From: Streptomyces sp. SID8374
GTDB lineage: Bacteria > Actinomycetota > Actinomycetes > Streptomycetales > Streptomycetaceae
Length of the DNA: 64,000 bases
Direction: 5' to 3'
Assembly: GCF_009865135.1 (NCBI RefSeq)
Contig: NZ_WWGH01000001.1
Location: 3,038,001-3,102,000, forward strand
In this document: one piece after another, positions 14,307 to 21,625 of the stretch
Layout: every line of letters starts with the position of its first letter
Position numbering within the stretch: position 1 is the first letter of the stretch
Made by a program: the position numbers and the translations under genes
The notes under the pieces: model-generated
The model's database searches: none
Told to the model about the DNA's origin: nothing
The model's input: only the letters and a program-made list of their open reading frames with translations

Positions 14307-14710
14307 CCGAGCAGAGTGTGCAGCCCCCCGTCTCCACGGCGATCATCGTGGACGGTGGAAAGGTGCTGATGATCCGGCGACGGCAGCGGGAGGGGAAGCT
14401 GCTGTGGGCGTTCCCCGGCGGCGGCATCGAGGCGGGCGAGTCCCCGGAGCAGGCTGCGGTGCGGGAGACGGCGGAGGAGGTCGGCCTGGAGGTCAAGGCC
14501 GTGCGGGTCCTCGGCGACCGGGTGCACCCGCAGACGGGGGTGCCGATGTCGTATGTGGCGTGCGAGCTGATCTCCGGCGACGCGATCGTCGGAGATGCCG
14601 AAGAGATCGCCGCGGTGGCGTGGATCAGGCACGGCGAGATCGCGGAGTACGTGCCGTGGGGGCTGTTCGGGCCCGTGCAGGACTACCTCGACGAGGCCCT
14701 CCCTCGCTGA
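14303..14710 (+). CDS. Nudix hydrolase
   Basis: 135 residues with a perfect Nudix box: GGGIEAGESPEQAAVRET then AEEVGLEV (about residues 40-64). The enzyme would cleave a nucleoside diphosphate linked to another moiety using Mg bound by the box glutamates; substrate cannot be told. GTG at 14303 overlaps the stop of the HTH-Nudix gene, so the two are made together. The pair ends at a strong bidirectional terminator. Confidence 0.88.
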   Translation: MTEQSVQPPVSTAIIVDGGKVLMIRRRQREGKLLWAFPGGGIEAGESPEQAAVRETAEEVGLEVKAVRVLGDRVHPQTGVPMSYVACELISGDAIVGDAEEIAAVAWIRHGEIAEYVPWGLFGPVQDYLDEALPR

Positions 14711-14721
14711 CGCCCCCAGAC

Positions 14722-14765
14722 GTACCGAGGCCCCTCACCCCAATTGGGGTGAGGGGCCTCGGTAC
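14722..14765. terminator. Bidirectional terminator
   Basis: A perfect 20-bp stem, GTACCGAGGCCCCTCACCCC and its complement, with the loop AATT. It lies between convergent genes 14303-14710 and 14776-15384 and can serve both. Confidence 0.85.
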
Positions 14766-14775
14766 GAAACTGCCG

Positions 14776-15384
14776 TCAGGCCTCTTCAGCCAGAAGCTTG
14801 GCGAGCTGGGCCACAGCCTCGGGGTCCATGTTCCGGCGGAGCGCCTGGGCGGCGCTCTCGGGCTTGTCCACGGGCACGGAGACGAGCTTCCGGCGGAAAC
14901 CTGCCCTCACCATCGCGGCATGAGTGGAAAGGTGGCCGGCAAGTACCTCAGCGTGAAGGTCCGGGCGGTCTTTGCGAAGGCGGCGCAAGCCGGCCTCCCG
15001 CGATGTCCCTGTCGGCGCCACCCCTGGAGGCACTTCTTGTATCTTATCCAAGAGGTCGACTCGCCTCCCCTGGTAACTACCGCTAGCTCGATCCAGCAGA
15101 TCCCGGGCTTCAGCTCTCCCGCCGGACTCCTCGATTCCGTCGATCAGCTTCCCGATCAGCCGCATCGAAGCACCCAAGCCTTTGAGTGGAGCCGCCACCA
15201 CGAACTGCTCGAACCGCTCATGTTCGACCCGCTCGCCCCGCTGCGTCACAAAGGAGCGCCACGATTCCTCGCGAAGGACTCGAACCAGCAGGGCAGGCCC
15301 CGTCTTGAGGCCGTGCTCCCCCTCACGAAGGGCCGATCCAAGCGCCTCCACGAGAGCAGCGTTCGCCCGCAGGTTGGACGTCAC
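14776..15384 (-). CDS. Partner protein of the HNH-helicase (202 aa)
   Basis: GTG at 15384 overlaps the helicase stop (15381-15383) and has GGGGGGAG upstream, so the two are translationally coupled. The N-terminal half is helical. The second half has RREAGLRRLRKDRP-type text: SREAGLRRLRKDRPDLHAE followed by VLAGHLSTHAAMVRAGF. That R-x-x-KDRPDLH-x-x-VL-G-LS-x-HAA-x-xAGFR motif is found in ParB-like and mobile-element-associated proteins and ends in a probable HTH. A DNA-binding partner that targets the helicase-nuclease is the simplest reading; its exact role is unknown. Confidence 0.65.
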   Translation of the reverse strand: MTSNLRANAALVEALGSALREGEHGLKTGPALLVRVLREESWRSFVTQRGERVEHERFEQFVVAAPLKGLGASMRLIGKLIDGIEESGGRAEARDLLDRASGSYQGRRVDLLDKIQEVPPGVAPTGTSREAGLRRLRKDRPDLHAEVLAGHLSTHAAMVRAGFRRKLVSVPVDKPESAAQALRRNMDPEAVAQLAKLLAEEA

Positions 15385-17336
15385 GCTCCCCCCAGCCACT
15401 CGGCGAGGGTTTGGCGCATCTTCTCCAGCTCTTCGACAGTGGCCTTGGAGCGCTTCGGGTGGCCCGCCTTCAGTAGGTCGATGTTGATGTCCTTGGGGGG
15501 CCGCTTCCGGCGGTAGGCGAGCTTCCGGGCGAGAGTCTCGACTTCCTGCCGCAGAAGCTTCTCTCGCCGGTAGTGCGGGATCTCCATCGCACTGACAGGC
15601 GCAGGCGCAGGCGCCTCCTGGGCATCTGCGACCGTCTCGGCCTGGGCACTCTGGGCGCGCAGTAGGGGGACCAGGTTGGCTGCGAACGCACGCGGAATGC
15701 CCAGCTCTTGGGCCTTCTGCTGGGCTGCTGCCAGCTCCTCCGCCGAGACCTCATCGCCACGGAGAATGGCGCGGTCGAACACTGACTCCGATGCCGACAG
15801 CGGGGTTCGGAAGTCGAGCATGCCTTGCCCTTTCGTGCCGTCCCCCTCCTTCTGGGCCTTCTCGTCCTCTTGGGCAGCGATCTCCAGCTGATGCCGCAGC
15901 TCTTCCTCGATCTCGCGAGCGTGCCGCATCAACTCGGGCACTGCGGGGATCAGCAGTCGGGCGTTGATCTCCTCGTCGGGGCGGGTGCGGACGAAGCGTC
16001 CGACGACCTGCCGGTAGAAGAGTGGGGTCTGCGTCTTGGAGGCGTAGACGCCGACGGCGAGGCGCGGGATGTCGACACCTTCGGAGATCATCTTGACGGC
16101 GACGATCCAGCGCCCGGTGCCCTTCCGGAAGTGATCGATTTGCGCCTTCGCGATGCGACTACCCGGGTCACTCTTTGGATCGGAGACGACAACTGGCGGT
16201 CGCATCCCGGTGATTTGCTCCAGGAGGTCTGCGTAGCCCTTCGCGTGCCATTGCCGCTCGGCGATGACCAGCCCGGCCGCGTCCGGAACATCCTCTCGGA
16301 GCTCGCCCAGCATCTCGTTAGCCTGCGCCAGGATCGACGGCATCCAGGCGTACTTCGGCTCGTAAACGGTGTCGAGGGCCGCCGAAACGTCCTCATCCGG
16401 CATGTTGGCGCCGAGTTTCGCAGTGAACTCGACGCTGACATCGGACTTACCGTTCTCCTCGAACGTGGTGCGCTTCAGGCGCGCTGGGTCCGTCCACCTG
16501 GCTTCGCCGTCGTAGGCGTGGAACTCGATGCGCCGACAGACCCCGTCGGCCACGGCTGCGCCGTACTCGTAGGCGTAGTCGACCGCCACCGTTCCGTCGC
16601 CGTCATAGCGGACGAAGGGGATGGGGGAAGTTGCGTCGCGCCTCCACGGTGTGCCAGTGAGGCACAGTCGGTGGACAGCGGGCTCGACCGCGAGCTGGAG
16701 GGCCTCCCCCCAGGACTTGTTGTCCCCAGCGTGGTGGATCTCGTCGAGGATGACGAAGGTCGGCTTCCGCATGGCGTGGCGCGTAAGGCTTCCACCCGTG
16801 CCGAGCATCTGCTGGTAGGTGACGACGGTGCCGACGTATCCAGCCTTGCTGTACCCGTCGCTGTCTCCGGGCGGGACGGGGTAGAGCTTGAGGCCGGCCG
16901 CGGCGGCTTCATCTGCCCATTGGCTCCGCAGGTTGTCTGACGGGGCTACTACTGCGACGCGTTCGACCACACCTTGCTGCATGAGCTCCTTGGCGAGGTG
17001 CAGGGAGAACTTGGTCTTCCCTGCACCTGGCGTTGCGGAGACCAGAAAGTTTTGGGAGTTGGAGGCGTAGAAGGCGTCCACGGCACGTCGCTGCCATTGG
17101 CGGAGCTGCATCTGCTGTTTGGAGCCTTTCCTTAGGTTGCATGCCGGGCAGAGGGCTTGCCCGTTGAGGACGTCGGTGTCGCCGCCGGCGGAGTACGGGG
17201 ACACGTGGTCCCCGTGCCATCCGGATTCGAGGGGGGCTCGGCATTCTCCGCAGCGTCCGTCCGCCGCGAGGAAGAGTGCGCCGCGCTCGGAGGAGTTGAA
17301 GCGGCGGCGTGGGGCGTTTGAGGGTTCAGCGGGCAT
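15381..17336 (-). CDS. HNH nuclease-SF2 helicase fusion
   Basis: 651 residues. An HNH domain comes first (29-72: CGEC...HGDHVSPYSAGG...CPACNLRKG, with the His-Asp pair, Asn and four zinc Cys). A DEAD-like helicase follows: SATPGAGKT Walker A (about 99-108), DEIHH (198-202), LTGTPWRRD (226-234), a second RecA lobe with SEGVDIPRLAVGVYA and VGRFVRTRP motif VI. The C-terminal 200 residues are charged and helical with no named fold. The order HNH then SF2 helicase suggests an ATP-driven nuclease acting on invading or replicating DNA; a defence role is inferred from the neighbourhood. ATG at 17336 with no clear ribosome binding site. Confidence 0.85.
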   Translation of the reverse strand: MPAEPSNAPRRRFNSSERGALFLAADGRCGECRAPLESGWHGDHVSPYSAGGDTDVLNGQALCPACNLRKGSKQQMQLRQWQRRAVDAFYASNSQNFLVSATPGAGKTKFSLHLAKELMQQGVVERVAVVAPSDNLRSQWADEAAAAGLKLYPVPPGDSDGYSKAGYVGTVVTYQQMLGTGGSLTRHAMRKPTFVILDEIHHAGDNKSWGEALQLAVEPAVHRLCLTGTPWRRDATSPIPFVRYDGDGTVAVDYAYEYGAAVADGVCRRIEFHAYDGEARWTDPARLKRTTFEENGKSDVSVEFTAKLGANMPDEDVSAALDTVYEPKYAWMPSILAQANEMLGELREDVPDAAGLVIAERQWHAKGYADLLEQITGMRPPVVVSDPKSDPGSRIAKAQIDHFRKGTGRWIVAVKMISEGVDIPRLAVGVYASKTQTPLFYRQVVGRFVRTRPDEEINARLLIPAVPELMRHAREIEEELRHQLEIAAQEDEKAQKEGDGTKGQGMLDFRTPLSASESVFDRAILRGDEVSAEELAAAQQKAQELGIPRAFAANLVPLLRAQSAQAETVADAQEAPAPAPVSAMEIPHYRREKLLRQEVETLARKLAYRRKRPPKDINIDLLKAGHPKRSKATVEELEKMRQTLAEWLGGA

Positions 17337-17635
17337 GTAGTAACCGCCTCTTGGGCCATGTTGACCAGATGCTCACATGATATTCACCAAGCGGCCCCGT
17401 CGTGGTGCGATAGACGGAAAGATCCGACTGAAGATCCTTTACCCGCCGGTAGGTGGACATCCTGATGCAGAAGCCCCGACCGGATGACGCATGCGTGCCG
17501 GCGGGATGCGACTGACTATGACGGCCTGCCGACGGCAGCGGTGTGCCAGCGGTGCCATCCGGCCATGAGGTTCCGAGTCTTACTCGGCGACACCCTATGG
17601 AGCCCTCTATAGGCAATGCTTTATGATCGCCTGTC
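17337..17635. promoter_or_regulatory. Divergent intergenic region
   Basis: About 300 nt between the leftward helicase operon and the rightward EVE-DUF3883 gene, with no gene of its own. TATGAT at 17622-17627 is a good -10 box only 8 nt before the ATG at 17636, which has no ribosome binding site: a leaderless promoter. CTATGGAGCCCTCTATAGG (17595-17613) contains the near-palindrome CCTATAG/CTATGG, a possible operator. The region is less GC-rich than the genes around it. Confidence 0.5.
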
Positions 17636-18589
17636 ATGGAGGCAGCTAAGTTTGTGATGGTCCATGTCGGCCAAAGCACCGTGCACCAGCGGAACTTGCA
17701 GCACGGCATCGAGACCCGGTCCTGGGGGTTCCCGATCCGCAAGCCGTGGTTCGACCAGGTGAAGCCCGACTTCGCCCTGCTGGTCACGGGGACGAACCCC
17801 CGGCAGCAACTGGGTGACTGGCTGCAGAAGTCGGTAGACATGTACCTGTTCGCGGTGCAGGTCCCGGTGTACGAGGGGCAGGCGCCGCACTGGCCGGACG
17901 AGTTGGCGTCGGGCAGCATCATCTACCCGTTCCGGATGGGCCTGGAGCCGCTCGGCGTCATCGAGAACGTGTCGCTCGGCGAGGACGGCCCCCTGACCCT
18001 GTCGGCCTCGGACGCGGCCCGGCACTCGGGGCTGGAGCGCGGGGTTGGTTGGCTGGCCGACATGGACCCGCAGCCGCTCCTGGACCTGGCAAAGATTCCG
18101 GTCGACTGGGCGAAGACCGGAAGCGTCCCGCTGAACCGGGCCCCGGGTTTCACCGCAGAAGCGGTGAAGGGGGTGAAGGTTCCGAAGCGGCAGCAGCGGG
18201 GTGCCGGCTGGATGTCGGATCCGAAGAAGCGCAAGGCGGTCGAGATGCACGCCGAGGACTGGGCTGTCCGCCTCTACGAGGAGGCGGGCTGGACGGTCGA
18301 ACGCGTGGGGAAGCCTTACGACCTGCGGTGCACGAACAAGGCGGGCGAGGAGCGCCGGGTCGAGGTGAAGGGCACAACTGGTGCGCCGACCAGTGTCGAG
18401 CTGACGATCAATGAGATTGAGCATGCCCGTGCCGCGGAGAACACGGTGGACCTGTTCGTGGTGTCCGACATCAAGGTCACCCCGCAGTATGTGGCGAGCG
18501 GTGGTGTCCCGCTGCACCTGAAGGATTGGGAGCCGGCGGAGGAGGATCTGCGGCCCCGCAAGTTCGAGTACCGGCTACCGCAGAGCTGA
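17636..18589 (+). CDS. EVE-like domain fused to DUF3883 nuclease
   Basis: 317 residues. The N-terminal 155 contain GSIIYPFRMGLEPLGVIENV, typical of the EVE fold that reads modified bases. The C-terminal 110 are a DUF3883 domain: EDWAVRLYEEAGWTVERVG, then YDLRC...RRVEVKGTTG, the D and E-x-K of a PD-(D/E)XK nuclease, then LTINEIEHA. EVE-nuclease fusions are modification-dependent (type IV) restriction enzymes in other systems, so this protein may cut methylated incoming DNA. It is a single-gene unit with a leaderless promoter and its own terminator. Both domain calls rest on motif recognition without a profile search. Confidence 0.72.
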   Translation: MEAAKFVMVHVGQSTVHQRNLQHGIETRSWGFPIRKPWFDQVKPDFALLVTGTNPRQQLGDWLQKSVDMYLFAVQVPVYEGQAPHWPDELASGSIIYPFRMGLEPLGVIENVSLGEDGPLTLSASDAARHSGLERGVGWLADMDPQPLLDLAKIPVDWAKTGSVPLNRAPGFTAEAVKGVKVPKRQQRGAGWMSDPKKRKAVEMHAEDWAVRLYEEAGWTVERVGKPYDLRCTNKAGEERRVEVKGTTGAPTSVELTINEIEHARAAENTVDLFVVSDIKVTPQYVASGGVPLHLKDWEPAEEDLRPRKFEYRLPQS

Positions 18590-18688
18590 TGGGGCAACGC
18601 CACCCGGCAATGTCGTTCTGACGGGAACGCCCGGCTCACAACCAGCGGCGAGCCTTCATGCAACCACGGCCGCGTCTGACGCAGCATC

Positions 18689-18714
18689 GCCCACCCAGGT
18701 GAGGCCGGGTGGGC
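18689..18714. terminator. Hairpin terminator between convergent genes
   Basis: GCCCACCC pairs with GGGTGGGC over a 10-nt loop, followed by GGCCTT on the + strand. Shared by 17636-18589 and the convergent 18722-19264. Confidence 0.7.
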
Positions 18715-18721
18715 GGCCTTC

Positions 18722-19264
18722 CTACCCCCAGCCGTGGTCGTTGCGTCGGGTCCGGTTTCGGCGGTGGTACTCGGCTTTCTCTGCTTCGGTTGCCTGCTCG
18801 AAGAAGATCAGGCCTCCGATCTGGATTCCGTGCCCGTAGCCGAATCCTGCGCAGCAGCTACGGATCAGGTCGGTGGGTGCGTCTTCGGTCGTGGGAGTGC
18901 CCGTGCGGCCTGCTGCGAATCCGATGGCTGTGCCTCGGGCCACGGTGAGGGGGGTGTGCCGGTGCATGCGGCTGGGGGCTTCGTTCCTTCGGGTTTCTTC
19001 GTCACTCTGCTTGTCGGAGTAGTCGTTCAGGCGGTACCGGTGGCCTTTGCGGAAGCCGTAGGTGGAGCAGCAGTCTTCGATCTGGTCGATCCGGTAGGCG
19101 TCGCGAGCGGGTATGCCGTTGTTATGGTCTCGCGGTCTCTGGTGCCAGTCGGGCTGGCCGTACCAGTAGCCGATGGCTGCGCCTCGGGCTACCGAGATGG
19201 CCTGGTGCGGGCCGTCGTGGTCGTACCAGTCTTCGATGTTCAGGAGGTCTGTCGCGCGGGCCAT
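18722..19264 (-). CDS. Internally duplicated Cys-pair protein (180 aa)
   Basis: Two copies of one module are visible: SVARGAAIGYWYGQP... DQIEDCCSTYGFRKGHRYRL (residues about 24-80) and TVARGTAIGFAAGRT...DLIRSCCAGFGYGHGIQIG (about 106-150). Each has VARG(A/T)AIG and a CC-x-x-(Y/F)GF/GY core. Adjacent Cys pairs could bind metal or form redox disulphides. I do not recognise the family. It lies alone between the nuclease and the toxin-antitoxin pair. No ribosome binding site precedes the ATG at 19264. Confidence 0.65.
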   Translation of the reverse strand: MARATDLLNIEDWYDHDGPHQAISVARGAAIGYWYGQPDWHQRPRDHNNGIPARDAYRIDQIEDCCSTYGFRKGHRYRLNDYSDKQSDEETRRNEAPSRMHRHTPLTVARGTAIGFAAGRTGTPTTEDAPTDLIRSCCAGFGYGHGIQIGGLIFFEQATEAEKAEYHRRNRTRRNDHGWG

Positions 19265-19595
19265 GGGCGGGAAGGTTACTCAGTTCGGTCTGCTCTCGGA
19301 AGAGACCGTGGCGTTTGCCGGTGGGGGGCTTCCTCGCGCCCTGCGGTGTCACCCGGCGATGCGGTTCTGAGGGGGATGGACGGTTGGTTCACGGGGAGCC
19401 GCGCGCGAACCATATATTCGAACATGCGATCGGTCCGTCACGGGTTGTCCAGACCTTCACCCTGCCTCTTACCGCTGTCAGCCCCAGTCGCTACGGTGGG
19501 CTGACTGGGGGATGTGCCGTCCTGCCCGTAGACCCGCCGAGTCGCACCTGGAGAGGACTCATCTACGGTGAGGAACAGGCACCAGAGGAGACACC
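19265..19595. promoter_or_regulatory. Upstream region of the Panacea toxin-antitoxin operon
   Basis: No gene in about 330 nt. CATATATTCGAACATG near 19410-19425 is the AT-rich patch most like a promoter. CCCCAGTC and GACTGGGG (19484-19508) form an 8-bp inverted repeat that may be the autoregulatory operator. AGAGGAG stands 6 nt before the ATG at 19596. Confidence 0.45.
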
Positions 19596-20054
19596 ATGAC
19601 AGCGAACGTTCAGGACGTGGCCGCGTACATACTGCGCAAGAACAGTCCGATGTCCGCGATGAAGCTGCAGAAGCTCTGCTATTTCGCCTATGGGTACCAC
19701 CTGGCGTGGGAGGACCGGCAGCTGTTTCCGGAGCGGTTCGAGGCGTGGGCGAACGGGCCGGTGGTGTACGAGCTGTACGCCGAGCACCGTGGCCAGTACC
19801 GGCTGGACATCGGCGACATCCAGGGTGACCCGTCCAAGCTCGACGTCGGAGAGCGTGAGTCGATCGACGCCGTGCTGGAGAGCTTCAAGGCGTTCTCGGC
19901 TCACGAGCTGTCCGCGATGACTCACCGGCCGGGGCCGTGGCTGGATGCCCGTCGGCGGGCTGGCCTGGAGGACGACTTGCAGCGCAGCAACGAGGAGCTG
20001 CGGGATGAGGAGATCGCCGACTTCTTCGGCGCGTTGGCGGGCCGCGAAGACTGA
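19596..20054 (+). CDS. Panacea-domain (DUF4065) antitoxin
   Basis: 152 residues. The N-terminal VAAYILRKNSPMSAMKLQKLCYFAYGYHLAW is the hallmark of the Panacea/SocA-like domain, followed by LFPERFEAWANGPVVYELY. These domains neutralise many unrelated toxins (PanA-PanT systems) and also occur in the SocA adaptor. The gene comes first, overlaps the toxin start by one base (TGATG) and has a good ribosome binding site, so antitoxin is made ahead of toxin. Confidence 0.85.
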   Translation: MTANVQDVAAYILRKNSPMSAMKLQKLCYFAYGYHLAWEDRQLFPERFEAWANGPVVYELYAEHRGQYRLDIGDIQGDPSKLDVGERESIDAVLESFKAFSAHELSAMTHRPGPWLDARRRAGLEDDLQRSNEELRDEEIADFFGALAGRED

Positions 20055-20515
20055 TGGGCAAAGGGGGGAAGGGGAAGAAGGTCAGCGTCCCGCCTGGCTC
20101 TATCGCGGACGAGAAGCGCACCGGGGACCCGAATTCGCTGCTGCCGAGCAGTCGCACGTCGGAGGAGCGGGTGTGCTGGCGGTTCAGCCACCTCGACTTG
20201 GACGGGCCGTGGGGGCTTGTGTCGTTGGATCATGAGCGGTTGATGGTGCTGCTCACGGATATGGCGAAGTTCGAGAGCCAGACGATGCATGAGCTGTTCC
20301 ACCAGGGCGAGTGGCCGGGGAAGCGCCACGACGTCCACACGCTGCCGAACAGGGACGCGCTGGCCCGACTCGACGCCTTGGGCTTGTCCGATATGACGCA
20401 GATCTGGAAGCTTCGCATCGGGGGCGCCGGCCGACTCTGGGGCTTCCTGGTGGGGAACGTCTTCCATGTCGTGTGGTGGGATCCGCGGCACGAGATCTGG
20501 CCTACAAAGCGCTGA
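20054..20515 (+). CDS. Toxin of the Panacea pair, possible RelE-like fold
   Basis: 153 residues. After a Lys/Gly-rich start (MGKGGKGKKVSVPPGS) the C-terminal part, LARLDALGLSDMTQIWKLR then RLWGFLVGNVFHVVWWDPRHEIWP, resembles the R-x-WG...F-x-x-L-W-W-D-P-x-H-x-x-x-P ending of RelE/YoeB-like mRNA interferases. The overlapping antitoxin gene and position support a toxin. The fold is inferred from this ending; a novel PanT toxin domain is the alternative. Confidence 0.68.
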   Translation: MGKGGKGKKVSVPPGSIADEKRTGDPNSLLPSSRTSEERVCWRFSHLDLDGPWGLVSLDHERLMVLLTDMAKFESQTMHELFHQGEWPGKRHDVHTLPNRDALARLDALGLSDMTQIWKLRIGGAGRLWGFLVGNVFHVVWWDPRHEIWPTKR

Positions 20516-20637
20516 ACGCTAGACCGCGGCCCCAGCGATCGGTGGCCGCTTCGCTGTTTCTGGCGGTGTCGTGCGGGACGGGCGCCGGGTGTGGGTGGTG
20601 CTGGACCTGTAGGGCGGGCTACGTCGTAGAGACGCGC

Positions 20638-20671
20638 GGGAGGCCCCACCGTCGTGGCGGTGGGGCCTCCC
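20638..20671. terminator. Hairpin terminator after the toxin gene
   Basis: GGGAGGCCCCACC pairs perfectly with GGTGGGGCCTCCC (13 bp, 8-nt loop). It lies between the toxin gene and the CRISPR-like repeats and could end transcripts from both sides. Confidence 0.75.
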
Positions 20672-20689
20672 GTTGCCCCGCATAGGCGA

Positions 20690-20829
20690 GGGCCATCCCC
20701 ACAGCCGTGGGGAGCATTTGTATACGCCAAACCTGACGTGGGTCGCCCTATGGGCCATCCCCGTAGCAACGGGGATCAAAGCAAAGCAGTGTTCGCCCTA
20801 TGGGCCATTCCCGCAGTGGCGGGGAGCAA
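20690..20829 (-). CRISPR. Three degenerate type I-E-like CRISPR repeats, no cas genes
   Basis: 28-nt units at 20690-20717, 20752-20779 and 20802-20829. Read on the minus strand each is xTGxTCCCC-(10 nt)-GGGATGGCCC, the form of streptomycete I-E repeats with ATGGCCC as 5' handle. The stems are CCCCAC/GTGGGG, CCCCGT/ACGGGG and TCCCGC/GCGGGG: bases differ but pairing is kept. Intervals are 34 and 22 nt, not the uniform 32-33 of a working array. Both intervals begin, in crRNA sense, with the same nine bases ATAGGGCGA. No cas gene is in the window. Confidence 0.7.
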
Positions 20830-20886
20830 CGGGACGATAGTAGCGCAGCAGCTGGCCAGCGTCTGGCGAATCACTTGGGTCACCCC

Positions 20887-20917
20887 TTGACAACCTTGCA
20901 GTACGTACTGCAAGGTT
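20887..20917. promoter_or_regulatory. Promoter with a 26-bp perfect palindrome operator
   Basis: TTGACA (20887-20892) is a consensus -35 box. It abuts AACCTTGCAGTACGTACTGCAAGGTT (split: AACCTTGCAGTAC and GTACTGCAAGGTT, 20892-20917), a perfect palindrome with no spacer covering the -10 area. A dimeric repressor there would block the promoter of 20967-21551. The site lies 50 nt before the start, so this message has a leader, unlike many others here. Confidence 0.75.
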
Positions 20918-20966
20918 GAGTCATCGCCAAGGGCACCCGCCCACGGCACGGAGAAGGAGCCTCCAC

Positions 20967-21551
20967 ATGAGCACCCACTTCACCGCCTGGCTCACCACCG
21001 ACCCCAACCTCCTCGACCAGGACGGCATGCACATTGCCGTGCTGGAGGACGAGGAACGCGCGGGGCTGTGGGGCTGCAAGGGGGACCCCGAGATCGTCTC
21101 CGCGGTCCTCAGCGTCCCCGCCGAGGACGGCGACCACGGTGAGGCCCAGGGCGAGGCGATCGATCTCCTGGCCGCCGCCGGATGGGCCACGGTGAGCGAC
21201 TGGGACGCCGTCGAATCCGGGTACGCCGCCACCGTCGAGCGTGACGGCAGCGGAACTACCCAGATCTTCGAGGGCATGACCGGCCGCAACATCAGCACCT
21301 ACGACCTCCTCGACGAGACCATGACCACCTACGGCCTCGACAAGGAAACCGCCCACGAGGCCATCGCCGCGTTCCTCGCCAGCCTGGTCGACGACGACCC
21401 CGCCCTCATCCTGGAGCGCACCCCGGTTCGTCCCGAACTCCTGGAGGCCAACCCCACCAGCGTCGACATCGACCACTGGCTCACCGTGTCCAACGAGACC
21501 GCCGACCACATCCGGGAAGCGCTCGCCGCCGTGTTCGAGCCGGTCGCCTGA
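20967..21551 (+). CDS. Hypothetical protein (194 aa)
   Basis: ATG at 20967 follows GAGAAGGAG. It is acidic, with MSTHFTAWLTTDPNLLDQDG at the start and a body rich in Asp/Glu; DAIDLLAAAGWATVSDW-type text and a long helical C-terminal half (DLLDETMTTYGLDKETAHEAI). No metal-binding or catalytic pattern is clear. Controlled by the palindromic promoter, it probably forms an operon with the HTH gene at 21626. Family not recognised. Confidence 0.65.
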   Translation: MSTHFTAWLTTDPNLLDQDGMHIAVLEDEERAGLWGCKGDPEIVSAVLSVPAEDGDHGEAQGEAIDLLAAAGWATVSDWDAVESGYAATVERDGSGTTQIFEGMTGRNISTYDLLDETMTTYGLDKETAHEAIAAFLASLVDDDPALILERTPVRPELLEANPTSVDIDHWLTVSNETADHIREALAAVFEPVA

Positions 21552-21625
21552 CCCCCACACAGCAGCGGCCCGCTACCGGATGAGCCCCGGTCGCGGGCCG
21601 CGCTGGCACGGAAGGAGCCCGCACC

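Noticed and set aside
20519..20779. A minus-strand open frame of 86 codons with CSPRLWGW and IPVATGMAHR text
   Set aside because: This wording is a well-known artefact of translating I-E CRISPR repeats; the DNA is the repeat cluster and a terminator.
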